9,705 bases of DNA from Psychroflexus sp. Lineage in GTDB: Bacteria > Bacteroidota > Bacteroidia > Flavobacteriales > Flavobacteriaceae. Positions 1-7,859 of this stretch are shown piece by piece (the stretch's first letter is position 1; each line of letters starts with the position of its first letter). The notes beneath the pieces are model-generated. The model saw only the letters and a list, made by a program, of their open reading frames with translations. It did not search any database and had not been told where the DNA came from. Location of the stretch: the NCBI GenBank assembly GCA_003565575.1, contig PXBV01000333.1, positions 1 to 9,705 on the forward strand. The letters are read 5' to 3'. The translations under genes were made by a program, and so were the position numbers.

Positions 1-2
1 CC

Positions 3-695
3 AATACCAGTTTACAAAATCAAAATGGTGCTTCACCTAGTACTGTGAGTTATTGTTTTGAGGTTACAGTGCCTGCCAGTGTAACTGAGATTGGTTTTGG
101 CCTCCAAGGTGATGATTTAGACCCGAGTCCTATTGTTTGTCAACCTGGAGCTAGTGTTATGATAGATGAATTACCGGACTGTATTTGCGATGAATGTGAA
201 GACATAGAACTTTCTTTTGACGATTACACCATTGCATTAAATGGGAGTAATGATAATCAATTTGATATCAACGGAAACCTAAATGCAAATGTTCCGATTT
301 ATGGCGTTGAAGTCCAGATACAATCCTATAGTTATTCTGCAAATCCTTCAGCCTGTACATCTGGCGTTAGCAGTGTTGAAGAGTCTGGAATGATTCTCGT
401 GCCTGGTACTACAATAAATGGTTCTACGTCTTTTCAAATGGCCAATGAAACTATTTCTGGAAGTCCAAACACCAACAACAATGCAACCAAAAACATAACC
501 TATACGAGTACGTCTGCATTGTCTGGTGCTATACCTATTAATCTTACTGTTGGCTTGCCAGGACCACTCCCTGGATTTGACCCCGATTGTTGTGAAATCG
601 AATATAGCTTATGCGTTAAAATAAAAGTTATTTATGATGAAGAAAATTGCAAGTCCTGTGTATTTACACATTGCTTTACCTTCAATAACCAATAA
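3..695 (+). CDS. Cysteine-patterned secreted/surface protein, C-terminal part only (5' end outside window)
   Basis: The reading frame is open from the first complete codon of the window (base 3) to the TAA at 693-695, giving 230 visible residues. The GTG at 45 is in frame but lies inside running coding sequence, so I treat the gene as truncated by the window edge rather than starting there. The composition (Ser, Thr, Asn and Gly-rich, beta-prone, regularly placed Cys) is that of an exported protein of a Bacteroidota bacterium; the signal peptide would lie upstream. A Cys-rich boundary (CICDEC, bases 180-197) opens a module that ends with a CC-x6-C-x11-C-x2-C-x4-C pattern close to the C-terminus. 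The same module, diverged, is found inside the next gene. No catalytic motif is visible and no T9SS sorting domain is recognisable at the C-terminus. The start of the next gene is one base after this stop, so the two probably form an operon. The function is unknown; a structural or adhesive surface role is inference. Confidence 0.85.
   Translation, partial: NTSLQNQNGASPSTVSYCFEVTVPASVTEIGFGLQGDDLDPSPIVCQPGASVMIDELPDCICDECEDIELSFDDYTIALNGSNDNQFDINGNLNANVPIYGVEVQIQSYSYSANPSACTSGVSSVEESGMILVPGTTINGSTSFQMANETISGSPNTNNNATKNITYTSTSALSGAIPINLTVGLPGPLPGFDPDCCEIEYSLCVKIKVIYDEENCKSCVFTHCFTFNNQ
180..692 (+). repeat. Cys module, copy A (protein-level repeat at the end of the truncated gene)
   Basis: This region runs from the CICDEC cysteine cluster to the last residue before the stop. 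It shares with bases 2965-3372 an opening Cys pair followed by an acidic stretch and FD (ECEDI..SFDD here, CCEIDDFD there). It also shares a closing block, DCC-[ED]-[IV]-E-[YF]-x2-C-[VL]-K-[IV]-K-V, then C-x2-C-x4-C. The middle is more diverged and longer in this copy. Similarity is clear in protein but patchy in DNA, which points to an old duplication. I do not recognise a named domain. Confidence 0.7.
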
Positions 696-696
696 A

Positions 697-3600
697 ATGA
701 CTATCATGAAAACTATAATTTATCATTTGAAAACATATATTTCTGTAGTATTTTTTCTTTCAATCACCACAGGATTTTCGCAAATTGTTTTAAACCCCAA
801 CCCAAATACTAACACTTGCAATTTAAATGGTGAAACCGTAACGGTTTCTGTACCTTCAGAAGCACTCACGGGAGACAATATCCCGCTTAACATCACTCTA
901 CCTGGAAGTTATGATGCTAATTGTGTGAAAAGTGTGAGTATCACGCCGTCCAGCAATTTAACTTTTCAAAGCTCTGGAGCCATACCTTTTAGTGACGTTG
1001 GCGGAGGTATTTATGAAAATGACTCCTCACCTACTTTAAACGGAAATGATGGACATAATTTTAATGTATTTTTCAAATTCCCTGGTTTTGTAACCTGCAA
1101 TGGAGATGTAGGAACGTTTGATGTAAAAATCACATTGGATTGTGATGGTGAAGTTAGTACGTGCACCATCCCAGTAAGTGTGATTGCAAGAGCAGATAAT
1201 TACTGGAGTGTTGAAAAAGAATATGTGACGGGTAATTTAACTTGTGGAGTTTCTCAATGGAGAGTAAGAGTTATTCATAACAACCCCAATGGTTCTGGTT
1301 TAGGAACTTATAGTTTATCAGGAAATGTTACCGAGAACCCAAGCGTGCCTGTCATAAATGGTAGTGTATTCAACTTCAATAATTCTATGATGATGAATAA
1401 CAGCCAATACCCATTGAATATTCAACTTCAAAATTGCTCCCCAGAAGGAGCGGTCATAACAAATTCTGCTGAGTATAATTTTTCTCTTGGTGATGGCTGT
1501 GAGACTATGACGGGTACCGTTACAGCAGATTCTGATCCGCTAATTTCTCCAAATGCAGACTTGTCCTTTACCAAACAGGTTCGTGATAATAACGGATATT
1601 GGGAGTCTCATCCATATTTCAACTTATCTCCTGGATGTTCAGGTTATTTTTGGATTAACGTTCAAAATAACGGTAATGTACCTTGGACGGATATTGAAAT
1701 TACAGATAACTTAAATATTCCTGGAATTACAATTACATCTATTCAGGCACCTGGCGGTTGGACGTCTAATCTTGGATTAAACCCTGCACAAAATGCCAAT
1801 TACACCTTTACCGCTCCACCAGGTTTCACCTTAAATCCTGGGGAATCAAGAACTATCTTCATATTTTTTGATGTAGATACAGGAGCATCTATTGGTTCTA
1901 CAATTGGTAACACGGCATCTATCTCTTACAATGCAAGTGGTTCTGGCAGCGGAGGATCAAGTGGTGGTGGCTCTACAGCATGCCCTGGGATTAATTGTCC
2001 AGAAATTGATACCTCTGTCCAAAATACAACGGCAACTGTAGATTTTGAAGTGACCAACCCTGAGCCTAGAGCTTCTATAAAAAAATGCATCATCAATCCA
2101 CCTAATTCTGTAGTCCCACCAATTTACCAAATTGGAGATAATATAGAATTCAGTATTATGATAGGAAGCTCTGGATCTGCAGATTTATCTACTGTAGTTT
2201 CTGATGCCTTAGGAATGCCAGGTCAAAATTTACAAATTGACCCAAATAGCATTAGCTACGCTTATTATGAAAATGAAAGTAGAGGACTGAGGAATACATG
2301 TAACCCAAACTTTGGAGCATCCACTCCTCCTCCATTCGCAGTTGTGGCAGACACAAGCAATCTTCAAGATCCTTCATGGACCATTACAGATATGCCTGGC
2401 ATCTGTGATTACAATAGATCTAATTTTTTAGTCATTACATTTCAAGCCGAAGTTCTCCCTCAATTATTTGGTACCAAAACCAATACGGCTAGTATTCCAC
2501 AGCCTGCTGGTAATGGAACTCTATCCAGTCCCGTCAATTATACCATTGACCAAGTTGGCGTTCTTGAAATCCAAAAAGATGCCGATGAAGAGTTTGTAGA
2601 AAATGGACAAAATTTTAATTATGAAATTACACTTTCTAATACGGGTAGCGTCCCACTAAATCAAGTAGTTGTGACTGATATGTTGCCTAACTGCGTTTCA
2701 GTGAGTGGGCAAGTTAGCATAGAAGATGAATTTGGCAGCTCTGTTCCATTCAGTACATCAGGAAACCTAATTATAAATCTAGACCCAAATTCAGAATTAA
2801 TACCAGGCAATGATTTTACGGTAACTATTCCTGTTACAAAATCTGGCAGTGGAACTTGTTGCAATGAAAGTGTTGCTGTTACAGCCAATATGACTACGTC
2901 TGGCGTAAGTCTTAGCGCTAACTATGGCAGCGAATCTGCACCAGCAGCTTGTGTAACAGGAACAGACTGTTGTGAAATAGATGATTTTGACGCCAGTATT
3001 CAAGAAAATAATGGAAGTTTTGAAGTATTTATAAATGGCGGTAGCGTTCCTTTACAAGAAGTAGAAATTTCTATGGTGGATTATCATATTGAATATAATG
3101 AAGACGAATGTCAACCTTCAGATTTAGGAATTTTTGGGACATTAACGACCTCTAATACTACTTTAGGCAACCTTATTCTCGCTCCAGGTGATAATGGAAC
3201 GAGTAGCTTAACTTGGGGGCTTGGTAGTCCATCTGTTTTTAATTCAACTGTAAGCCTGGATATACTTGACCCAGAAGTCTTGAATCTGGATTGTTGTGAT
3301 GTTGAATTTTACTTCTGCTTAAAGGTGAAAGTTAAGAATGTAAATTGTGAAGATTGTGAAACCATTGTATGCTATTCAAGCAGTGGTGACACTAGTGATC
3401 CAAGCGACGATCCAAGACCTTGCGAAATTAACATCGACCCTCTAGAGGATAGTTATTGTGTGGGAGATGAAATCAATCTCAATTGGAATACCAACACTAC
3501 TGGAAATCTAAACATTGTGATAACCGATGGTACTAATATTTGGAACACAGTGGCGACTAATGTTCCAAGCAATCAGGGTTCATTCCAATATACCATCCCT

Positions 3601-4143
3601 AATTCTATAGATTGTGATAAAGATTGGTATTTTAATATTTCTTTCAATGATTATGATGGCGAATGTTGGTCTAGCAGCACCAAATTTAGAGTGAAGTGTT
3701 GTGGAGAAGAACCAGACTGTGAATGTGGCAAATGGCTTGGCGAAAGTGTGTCAATAAAAGGATATAAGGAACGTATTCCGAGAGATCCTACTAAAAAGAT
3801 AAACCTAAAGCCGTATTTTGAATCTAAAACCAACTGCGGTGACCGTGTTGAATTAAAACCTGGAATGAATTACACATTTACAGCACCCAACTATGTTTGC
3901 AACCCAGAAGATTGTGATGTAGAATATATGTGGGAAGTCATTGGTGAAGACGGAACGATTTCATCTGGAAGTGGGCAAAATTTCAACTTTACTTTTAATA
4001 ATTTTGGTACATATAAAATCGTGTTTACCCCCATTTGTGGTGGTAAGAGGTGCAGTCCGTGCGTTATAGGAGTTATCATCAATCGGTTTGACACTGCAGA
4101 ACCTTATGAACCTAAAGAACCTTTTAGACCATTTAGAAATTAA
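697..4143 (+). CDS. Large multidomain secreted protein with DUF11-type repeats and a cysteine module
   Basis: The frame is open from an ATG at 634, but that start lies inside the upstream gene. ATG 697 (or 706) is followed directly by a signal peptide: basic start, hydrophobic core, and ...TTGFS|Q, cleaving after about residue 28 and leaving Gln at the mature N-terminus, as is common in Bacteroidota. From 697 the protein has 1148 residues. In order: two beta-rich Cys-containing regions (30-285); a DUF11/CARDB-like domain opening with ADLSFTKQV (from about 287); a Gly/Ser linker (414-428); another DUF11-like region (from about 459); a clear DUF11 domain (623 to about 725; LEIQKDAD, then YEITLSNTGSVPL and VTDMLP); a Cys module shared with the upstream gene (757-892); a Kre9/KNH-type Ig-like domain (909 to about 1002); a PKD-like terminal domain (about 1005-1135; YMWEV and GTYKIVF); and a short EPx-repeat tail. 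There is no transmembrane anchor, LPxTG or recognisable T9SS signal. An extracellular structural or adhesive role is inferred from the family. The gene ends just before a strong terminator. Confidence 0.93.
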   Translation: MTIMKTIIYHLKTYISVVFFLSITTGFSQIVLNPNPNTNTCNLNGETVTVSVPSEALTGDNIPLNITLPGSYDANCVKSVSITPSSNLTFQSSGAIPFSDVGGGIYENDSSPTLNGNDGHNFNVFFKFPGFVTCNGDVGTFDVKITLDCDGEVSTCTIPVSVIARADNYWSVEKEYVTGNLTCGVSQWRVRVIHNNPNGSGLGTYSLSGNVTENPSVPVINGSVFNFNNSMMMNNSQYPLNIQLQNCSPEGAVITNSAEYNFSLGDGCETMTGTVTADSDPLISPNADLSFTKQVRDNNGYWESHPYFNLSPGCSGYFWINVQNNGNVPWTDIEITDNLNIPGITITSIQAPGGWTSNLGLNPAQNANYTFTAPPGFTLNPGESRTIFIFFDVDTGASIGSTIGNTASISYNASGSGSGGSSGGGSTACPGINCPEIDTSVQNTTATVDFEVTNPEPRASIKKCIINPPNSVVPPIYQIGDNIEFSIMIGSSGSADLSTVVSDALGMPGQNLQIDPNSISYAYYENESRGLRNTCNPNFGASTPPPFAVVADTSNLQDPSWTITDMPGICDYNRSNFLVITFQAEVLPQLFGTKTNTASIPQPAGNGTLSSPVNYTIDQVGVLEIQKDADEEFVENGQNFNYEITLSNTGSVPLNQVVVTDMLPNCVSVSGQVSIEDEFGSSVPFSTSGNLIINLDPNSELIPGNDFTVTIPVTKSGSGTCCNESVAVTANMTTSGVSLSANYGSESAPAACVTGTDCCEIDDFDASIQENNGSFEVFINGGSVPLQEVEISMVDYHIEYNEDECQPSDLGIFGTLTTSNTTLGNLILAPGDNGTSSLTWGLGSPSVFNSTVSLDILDPEVLNLDCCDVEFYFCLKVKVKNVNCEDCETIVCYSSSGDTSDPSDDPRPCEINIDPLEDSYCVGDEINLNWNTNTTGNLNIVITDGTNIWNTVATNVPSNQGSFQYTIPNSIDCDKDWYFNISFNDYDGECWSSSTKFRVKCCGEEPDCECGKWLGESVSIKGYKERIPRDPTKKINLKPYFESKTNCGDRVELKPGMNYTFTAPNYVCNPEDCDVEYMWEVIGEDGTISSGSGQNFNFTFNNFGTYKIVFTPICGGKRCSPCVIGVIINRFDTAEPYEPKEPFRPFRN
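1936..1980 (+). other. Gly/Ser-rich interdomain linker in the large secreted protein
   Basis: Fifteen codons (residues 414-428 from start 697) encode almost only Gly and Ser, ending STA just before a CPGINC cysteine pair. It separates the DUF11/CARDB-like region from the next DUF11-like region and probably serves as a flexible hinge. Confidence 0.7.
2965..3372 (+). repeat. Cys module, copy B (internal in the large secreted protein)
   Basis: Residues 757-892 (from start 697) match the module that ends the upstream gene. The opening is DCCEIDDFD and the closing block is DCCDVEFYFCLKVKV, then C-x2-C-x4-C. Spacing between closing-block cysteines is the same as in copy A except for a two-residue shorter gap before the C-x2-C pair. 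Here the module is followed by about 250 more residues, whereas in the upstream gene it is terminal. Confidence 0.7.
3421..3702 (+). other. Kre9/KNH-like Ig-fold domain within the large secreted protein
   Basis: Residues 909-1002 show the layout of Ser/Thr-rich Kre9/KNH-type Ig-like domains: a GDEINLNW strand, then LNIVITDG, then a Gly-Ser-Phe-x-Tyr-x-Ile-Pro turn, then WYFNISFND. Flanking cysteines at each end may close a disulphide. The assignment comes from recalled family pattern only. Confidence 0.5.
4099..4140 (+). repeat. Short 9-bp tandem repeat encoding an EPx tail
   Basis: GAACCT recurs three times at 9-base spacing (4099, 4108, 4117), followed by a degenerate fourth unit (AGACCATTT). 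It encodes EPY-EPK-EPF-RPF-RN, the extreme C-terminus of the large secreted protein. The residues are charged and proline-rich, so the tail is likely extended rather than folded. Confidence 0.6.
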
Positions 4144-4169
4144 AAGGTAAACTAAAATCTACTTCATCG

Positions 4170-4209
4170 AAGGCTGCCTCAGTTTTATTAAAATTGAGGT
4201 AGTCTTTTT
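4170..4209 (+). terminator. Intrinsic terminator of the secreted-protein gene pair
   Basis: The arms 4170-4186 and 4190-4206 can pair over 17 base pairs, including three G-T(U) wobbles, around a 3-base loop (ATT). The 3' arm runs into a T-tract (CTTTTT, 4204-4209). It starts 27 bases after the stop of the large secreted protein. The left flank has no A-tract, so it should act only on + strand transcripts and not on the convergent AsmA gene. Confidence 0.85.
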
Positions 4210-4290
4210 AGTATTATCTTGAATAGTCCTTAGCTGTAAAAAACACCAAAAAAGTGCATGAAATGAATTCGCCTTTTTAACTGATCTTTC

Positions 4291-4312
4291 AAAAAGTTTT
4301 GTCAAGACTTTT
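4291..4312 (-). terminator. Possible weak terminator for the AsmA-family gene
   Basis: Bases 4292-4300 and 4304-4312 form a 9-bp AT-rich stem with one G-T wobble and a 3-base loop. Read on the minus strand the hairpin ends in TTTTT (complement of 4291-4295), but those bases are mostly part of the stem and the stem has only two G-C pairs at most. It lies about 120 bases past the AsmA stop. The rest of the 4210-4433 gap shows no ORF of useful length and no other structure I can support. Confidence 0.3.
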
Positions 4313-4433
4313 CGCTTAATCAAATATTTAAGAAGAAGTGATATGATGAAGGTTATTATAGTCTCAAGTATAAACTAAAACAGCTTTATGATTTTACTAG
4401 TTTTAACTAATGCATTTTGGATTTAAGTTGAAT

Positions 4434-7400
4434 TTACCAGCTAAATTCTGATATAGAAATATCATCAAATAAAAAGTCTTCAGTCGCTTCAAAAAAGCGA
4501 TCTCCCTCTTCTTTATTATTTCGTAATGAAAAGCTGTAGTTATCTGGGGTTCCAAGTATTCTAATCCCTACATAATTTGTGTTTCGGGATGTATCCTTGT
4601 AGATAATTTCATCTTCTTGTTCTGGATCTATTTCTTTTTTACTTCTACCAAATAACTTTTTCATTGCCACTTGAGTTACCATTTTAAGTGGAATTCTTAA
4701 GTAATAATCCATCTCTAAATCTAAACTTTGCTTACCTGAAAGCTGCATAAACCCAAGAGAAGAATTAAGAAGCATATTAGGAATAATCAAGTTGCCATCC
4801 TTTAATTTTAAACGATTTTCCATTTTTCCAAAGAAAACTTTGTTTAAGTTTTTATCATCAAAATACTCTGATAATATTAGCATAGGCTCAAAATTTTCTA
4901 GCATACCATCGGTTACTGAAACGTCAATATCTAATTCGCTTTTTTCAATATAAGGAGTTAAATCTGCATGTAATAAAATTTTTCCATTAATTCTACCCGT
5001 TAATCTACCATGGAGATTGTCAGAAATAATTTGGTCTTGACCAAAATTATCAAATTTAAATAGCAGTTGGTCTAAATCTACATTTTGCAATTTTAAATCG
5101 GGATGCATATAAATACTATCAGGATTAGAACCATTAAAATAGCCAGAAAGATCCACTTTTCCACTTGCGGCTTCAAAACGCATATCATCAAAGAATACGT
5201 AATGATTTTTTTGAATACGCATCTTGGATGTTAAATTTTTAAGGTTGTAATTATGATAATTTAAAGTTCCAATAGAAGCGTTAATTTCCATATTTGGAAA
5301 TGGAACTTCAAAGATATTAAACACATCATCATGGTTTACTGGCTCATCAGTTACTTCTTCATAATTTGTTAATTCATCCAAATCTAAGTACAAAGCCTTA
5401 AAATCAATTCTATTTCCTTTTTTTAAGAGCACTTCATCCTCTCCAAAATAATACTGCCCTCCAATATTGAATTGAGATTTCCCTAGTTTTCCTTTAAAGT
5501 TATTGAAAGTAAGTTGGTCATTTTCTAAATGAAACTTGCCTTCAAAATTTTCAAACTTTAAAGGGTGGATGTTCATGTTTCCTTCAAAAGAATGAAGAAA
5601 AAAGTCTGAAGAGCTTAACGCATTATTATAATGTAATTCAATCTTTCCCGTAGTTTTAATGTTTCTTAAAACTTCTTCTCTATAATCTTCTGGAACATGA
5701 TTTTGTTCTCTATAAGTAAATATATCATTTAACCTAAACAAATTGGAAGCTATATCAAAATCAAAAACAACATCACCATTTAAAGTATCTTGAAAGTAAA
5801 GATCATAATTAGATAGATTACCACTTATTTTAAAATCAGAGTCGTCTACCATTCCTTTGAAGTCCACAACCTCTAGGTTATGTTTATCGATGTAAACCCT
5901 TGCATAAAAATCATGAAGTTCATGAGGATAATGCGTTAGTTTTCCAAAAAAATCTTCAACATAAAAGGTTCCGACTGGTAAGTTTTCTGAAAGCTCAAAG
6001 GTATTAGCAGCTCCTTCAAATTTTAATTTGGTTTTTAAATTATGTATTTGCTCATCCATTGCAAATTCTTGCCCATCTTGAGAGCGGGTTATGGCTTTTA
6101 AATCAATTAGTTTTGAATCTAGTTCAAGGTTAACCTTTACTGTTTCATTTGTTTTATGCACAATATCAGGCAAATTGGTAAGTGTTCCTTTTATGCCAAG
6201 GTCTGATTCACCTAGCTTAAACTTAAAATTTTCAATGGTTGTCAATTTCTTATCCATTTTCGCTTTCAAATTCAAATTTGAAATGGGTAGATGATAAGAG
6301 TCTGTTGTAAAGTTCAAATTATTGATTTCCAATTCTGAATAATAAGATTGATTAAATTCAGACAAGGCTAATTCTGGGTTTTCTAAATCAATGATGTCAT
6401 TAAAATTCATTTTTAATTTAACTTGGCCTCTTAAGTTTTTCATTGTATTCAAGTTAAAAAACCCTGAGAGGAAGTCAAGGTCAAAATCTGATTCTAACTT
6501 TAAATTAATTTCAGGGCTTTCAAAATTTGTAATGCTTAAATCTGCAAGAAAAACTCCAGATTCTGGTGAGGCACTCAGGTTTTGAATTTTTAACTCTGAA
6601 GTTCTTAAATGGCGTTCTTCTCCATTTGAAAATATTCCCAAGAAATTCAGGTTACTTAATTTAGTATTAGCTTCTATATTATCAAAAAAGCCATTTTCGC
6701 AACCAAATTTGGCCTCTACATAGGGAGAAAACCCATTTATGGATTTACCTTTAAGGCTGGCTTCAAAAAAAACATCTCCAGAATTTTCATAGAGTTTTAA
6801 TGCCTCTCCTACCTCTTGGGGTGACAAACCAATTAGAAGGTCAAAATTATTTTTGACCCCACCAAATTCTAAGTCCATTTCCACATCATTAGCTAAATCT
6901 ATAGAACCACTCATGGAAAATTCTCCGTTTTCAACTTTCAATTTTGAGTCACCAAAATTTAAATTTGTATCCGTAAAGTCATAAGAAAAGCTCAAATCTA
7001 ATTCTACTAATTTATCTTTAAGAAAGCTAGTGTCTTTAGCCTTAATCATATCTAAAATAAAACTAGATTTCAAGTCTACACTCAATTCATTATCAAATGA
7101 TTTCAAATTACCTTCCATAAAATCAACTTGAGTAGAAAGCATTAATGAATCTGTTAAATTTAATTTTGAAATATGAACCTTATTCAGTTTAATTTTTTCT
7201 AAACTATAAACCAACGTATCTAAAGATTCCGATTCATGTTTGCTTTTAAAAGCTTTGGAGACATTGTAATTATCATCAATATCCTGGATAATCCTTACGG
7301 CACCACTATTGAGTTGAATGTTTTTAATTTCATAATCTCCTCTTATGAGTTTTAAAACATCAAAACCTACATATACATCATTCAATTCTATAAAAGCATC

Positions 7401-7643
7401 CTCTGTAGTTTCATTCTCAAATATTTTGAAATCTACCAAGTCTAATGATATATAGGGGAAATTTTGGAAAGGTGATAAGCTAACTGACTTTAACTCTAGT
7501 CTGCCTTCAACACTTTCGTTATAATCTAAAATTAAGTCGTAAACAATTTTATCTTTATTGATAATTAAAATGGCGCTGGCTATGACGAAGATAAATATTG
7601 GAATTGTAATTACTCCAAGTAGTATTTTTTTCCAATTTTTCAT
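4434..7643 (-). CDS. AsmA-family envelope protein
   Basis: This 1069-residue protein starts at ATG 7643 with MKNWKK, followed by one membrane segment at about residues 7-28; the rest has no further hydrophobic helix and should be periplasmic. The N-terminal region after the anchor (Leu/Glu/Lys-rich, with SVSLSPFQNFPYISLDL and later ELNDVYVGFDVLKLIRGDYEIKNI) is typical of the AsmA N-domain, where a short strand pattern repeats 'x-L-x-ψ-x-N-L'. The middle is a long series of alternating beta strands (for instance NLNFTTDSYHLPISNLNLKAK). Residues from about 875 to 990 resemble the AsmA C-terminal region (GRLTGRINGK, DGMLENFEPM, DGNLIIPNMLLNSSLG, MDYYLRIPLKMV). A charged tail of about 80 residues follows. 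AsmA-like proteins (AsmA, TamB, YhdP in Enterobacteria) form long beta-grooves that help move phospholipid towards the outer membrane; that role is inferred here. It is monocistronic in this window, convergent with the surface-protein pair and divergent from the lipoprotein gene. Length fits the large Bacteroidota members of the family. Confidence 0.94.
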   Translation of the reverse strand: MKNWKKILLGVITIPIFIFVIASAILIINKDKIVYDLILDYNESVEGRLELKSVSLSPFQNFPYISLDLVDFKIFENETTEDAFIELNDVYVGFDVLKLIRGDYEIKNIQLNSGAVRIIQDIDDNYNVSKAFKSKHESESLDTLVYSLEKIKLNKVHISKLNLTDSLMLSTQVDFMEGNLKSFDNELSVDLKSSFILDMIKAKDTSFLKDKLVELDLSFSYDFTDTNLNFGDSKLKVENGEFSMSGSIDLANDVEMDLEFGGVKNNFDLLIGLSPQEVGEALKLYENSGDVFFEASLKGKSINGFSPYVEAKFGCENGFFDNIEANTKLSNLNFLGIFSNGEERHLRTSELKIQNLSASPESGVFLADLSITNFESPEINLKLESDFDLDFLSGFFNLNTMKNLRGQVKLKMNFNDIIDLENPELALSEFNQSYYSELEINNLNFTTDSYHLPISNLNLKAKMDKKLTTIENFKFKLGESDLGIKGTLTNLPDIVHKTNETVKVNLELDSKLIDLKAITRSQDGQEFAMDEQIHNLKTKLKFEGAANTFELSENLPVGTFYVEDFFGKLTHYPHELHDFYARVYIDKHNLEVVDFKGMVDDSDFKISGNLSNYDLYFQDTLNGDVVFDFDIASNLFRLNDIFTYREQNHVPEDYREEVLRNIKTTGKIELHYNNALSSSDFFLHSFEGNMNIHPLKFENFEGKFHLENDQLTFNNFKGKLGKSQFNIGGQYYFGEDEVLLKKGNRIDFKALYLDLDELTNYEEVTDEPVNHDDVFNIFEVPFPNMEINASIGTLNYHNYNLKNLTSKMRIQKNHYVFFDDMRFEAASGKVDLSGYFNGSNPDSIYMHPDLKLQNVDLDQLLFKFDNFGQDQIISDNLHGRLTGRINGKILLHADLTPYIEKSELDIDVSVTDGMLENFEPMLILSEYFDDKNLNKVFFGKMENRLKLKDGNLIIPNMLLNSSLGFMQLSGKQSLDLEMDYYLRIPLKMVTQVAMKKLFGRSKKEIDPEQEDEIIYKDTSRNTNYVGIRILGTPDNYSFSLRNNKEEGDRFFEATEDFLFDDISISEFSW

Positions 7644-7859
7644 TTAAGTGAAATTTTCAATTTGAAGATTGTAAAATTAGATTTTAAAATTAATTAAAAA
7701 ATGAATAGACAGAACTATTTAATAGCAGCTAATTTTGATTCTATTAGTAATTAAAAAAAGGAAACCAATAGATTCAATTGTAGATTAAAAACTTAGACCA
7801 TTAAGGTTTTCTTAAAATTAATTTTATTAACTTAGCCTGTAATCTTTAATCGATTTGAA
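7644..7859. promoter_or_regulatory. Divergent AT-rich intergenic region between the AsmA and lipoprotein genes
   Basis: These 216 bases must hold the promoters of both flanking genes. They contain a perfect 14-bp A/T palindrome (TAAAATTAATTTTA, 7813-7826). The 12-mer TTAAAATTAATT occurs twice in direct orientation, at 7684-7695 near the AsmA start and at 7812-7823 near the lipoprotein start. The best minus-strand match to the Bacteroidota -7 box (TAnnTTTG) is TAATTTTA at 7672-7679, which lacks the final G and has no clear TTG at the right distance. Because all these elements are A/T only in an AT-rich region, chance occurrence cannot be excluded. Confidence 0.4.

Noticed and set aside
45..47. 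GTG at 45 as a true start of the first gene
   Set aside because: The frame is open from the window edge with coding-like sequence before it, and no signal peptide follows the GTG.
634..696. Upstream ATG extension of the large secreted protein (start at 634)
   Set aside because: It would overlap the preceding gene by 62 bases and put about 21 residues ahead of an otherwise well-formed signal peptide. Starts 697 or 706 fit better.
2661..3003. Antisense frames inside the large secreted protein (minus strand 2661-2888 and 2797-3003)
   Set aside because: They lie wholly inside a strongly supported gene, overlap one another, and have no recognisable domain or start context.
3..4143. The two secreted-protein frames as one gene broken by a frameshift
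   Set aside because: The second frame begins with its own signal peptide directly after the first stop, and the first ends at a natural module boundary.
4330..4378. Tiny ORF in the convergent gap (ATGATGAAGG... to TAA, 11 codons)
   Set aside because: It is too short, has no supporting context, and such ORFs are expected by chance in AT-rich DNA.
6091..6585. Short plus-strand frames inside the AsmA gene (6091-6294, 6391-6585)
   Set aside because: These are complements of coding sequence with biased composition and no independent evidence.
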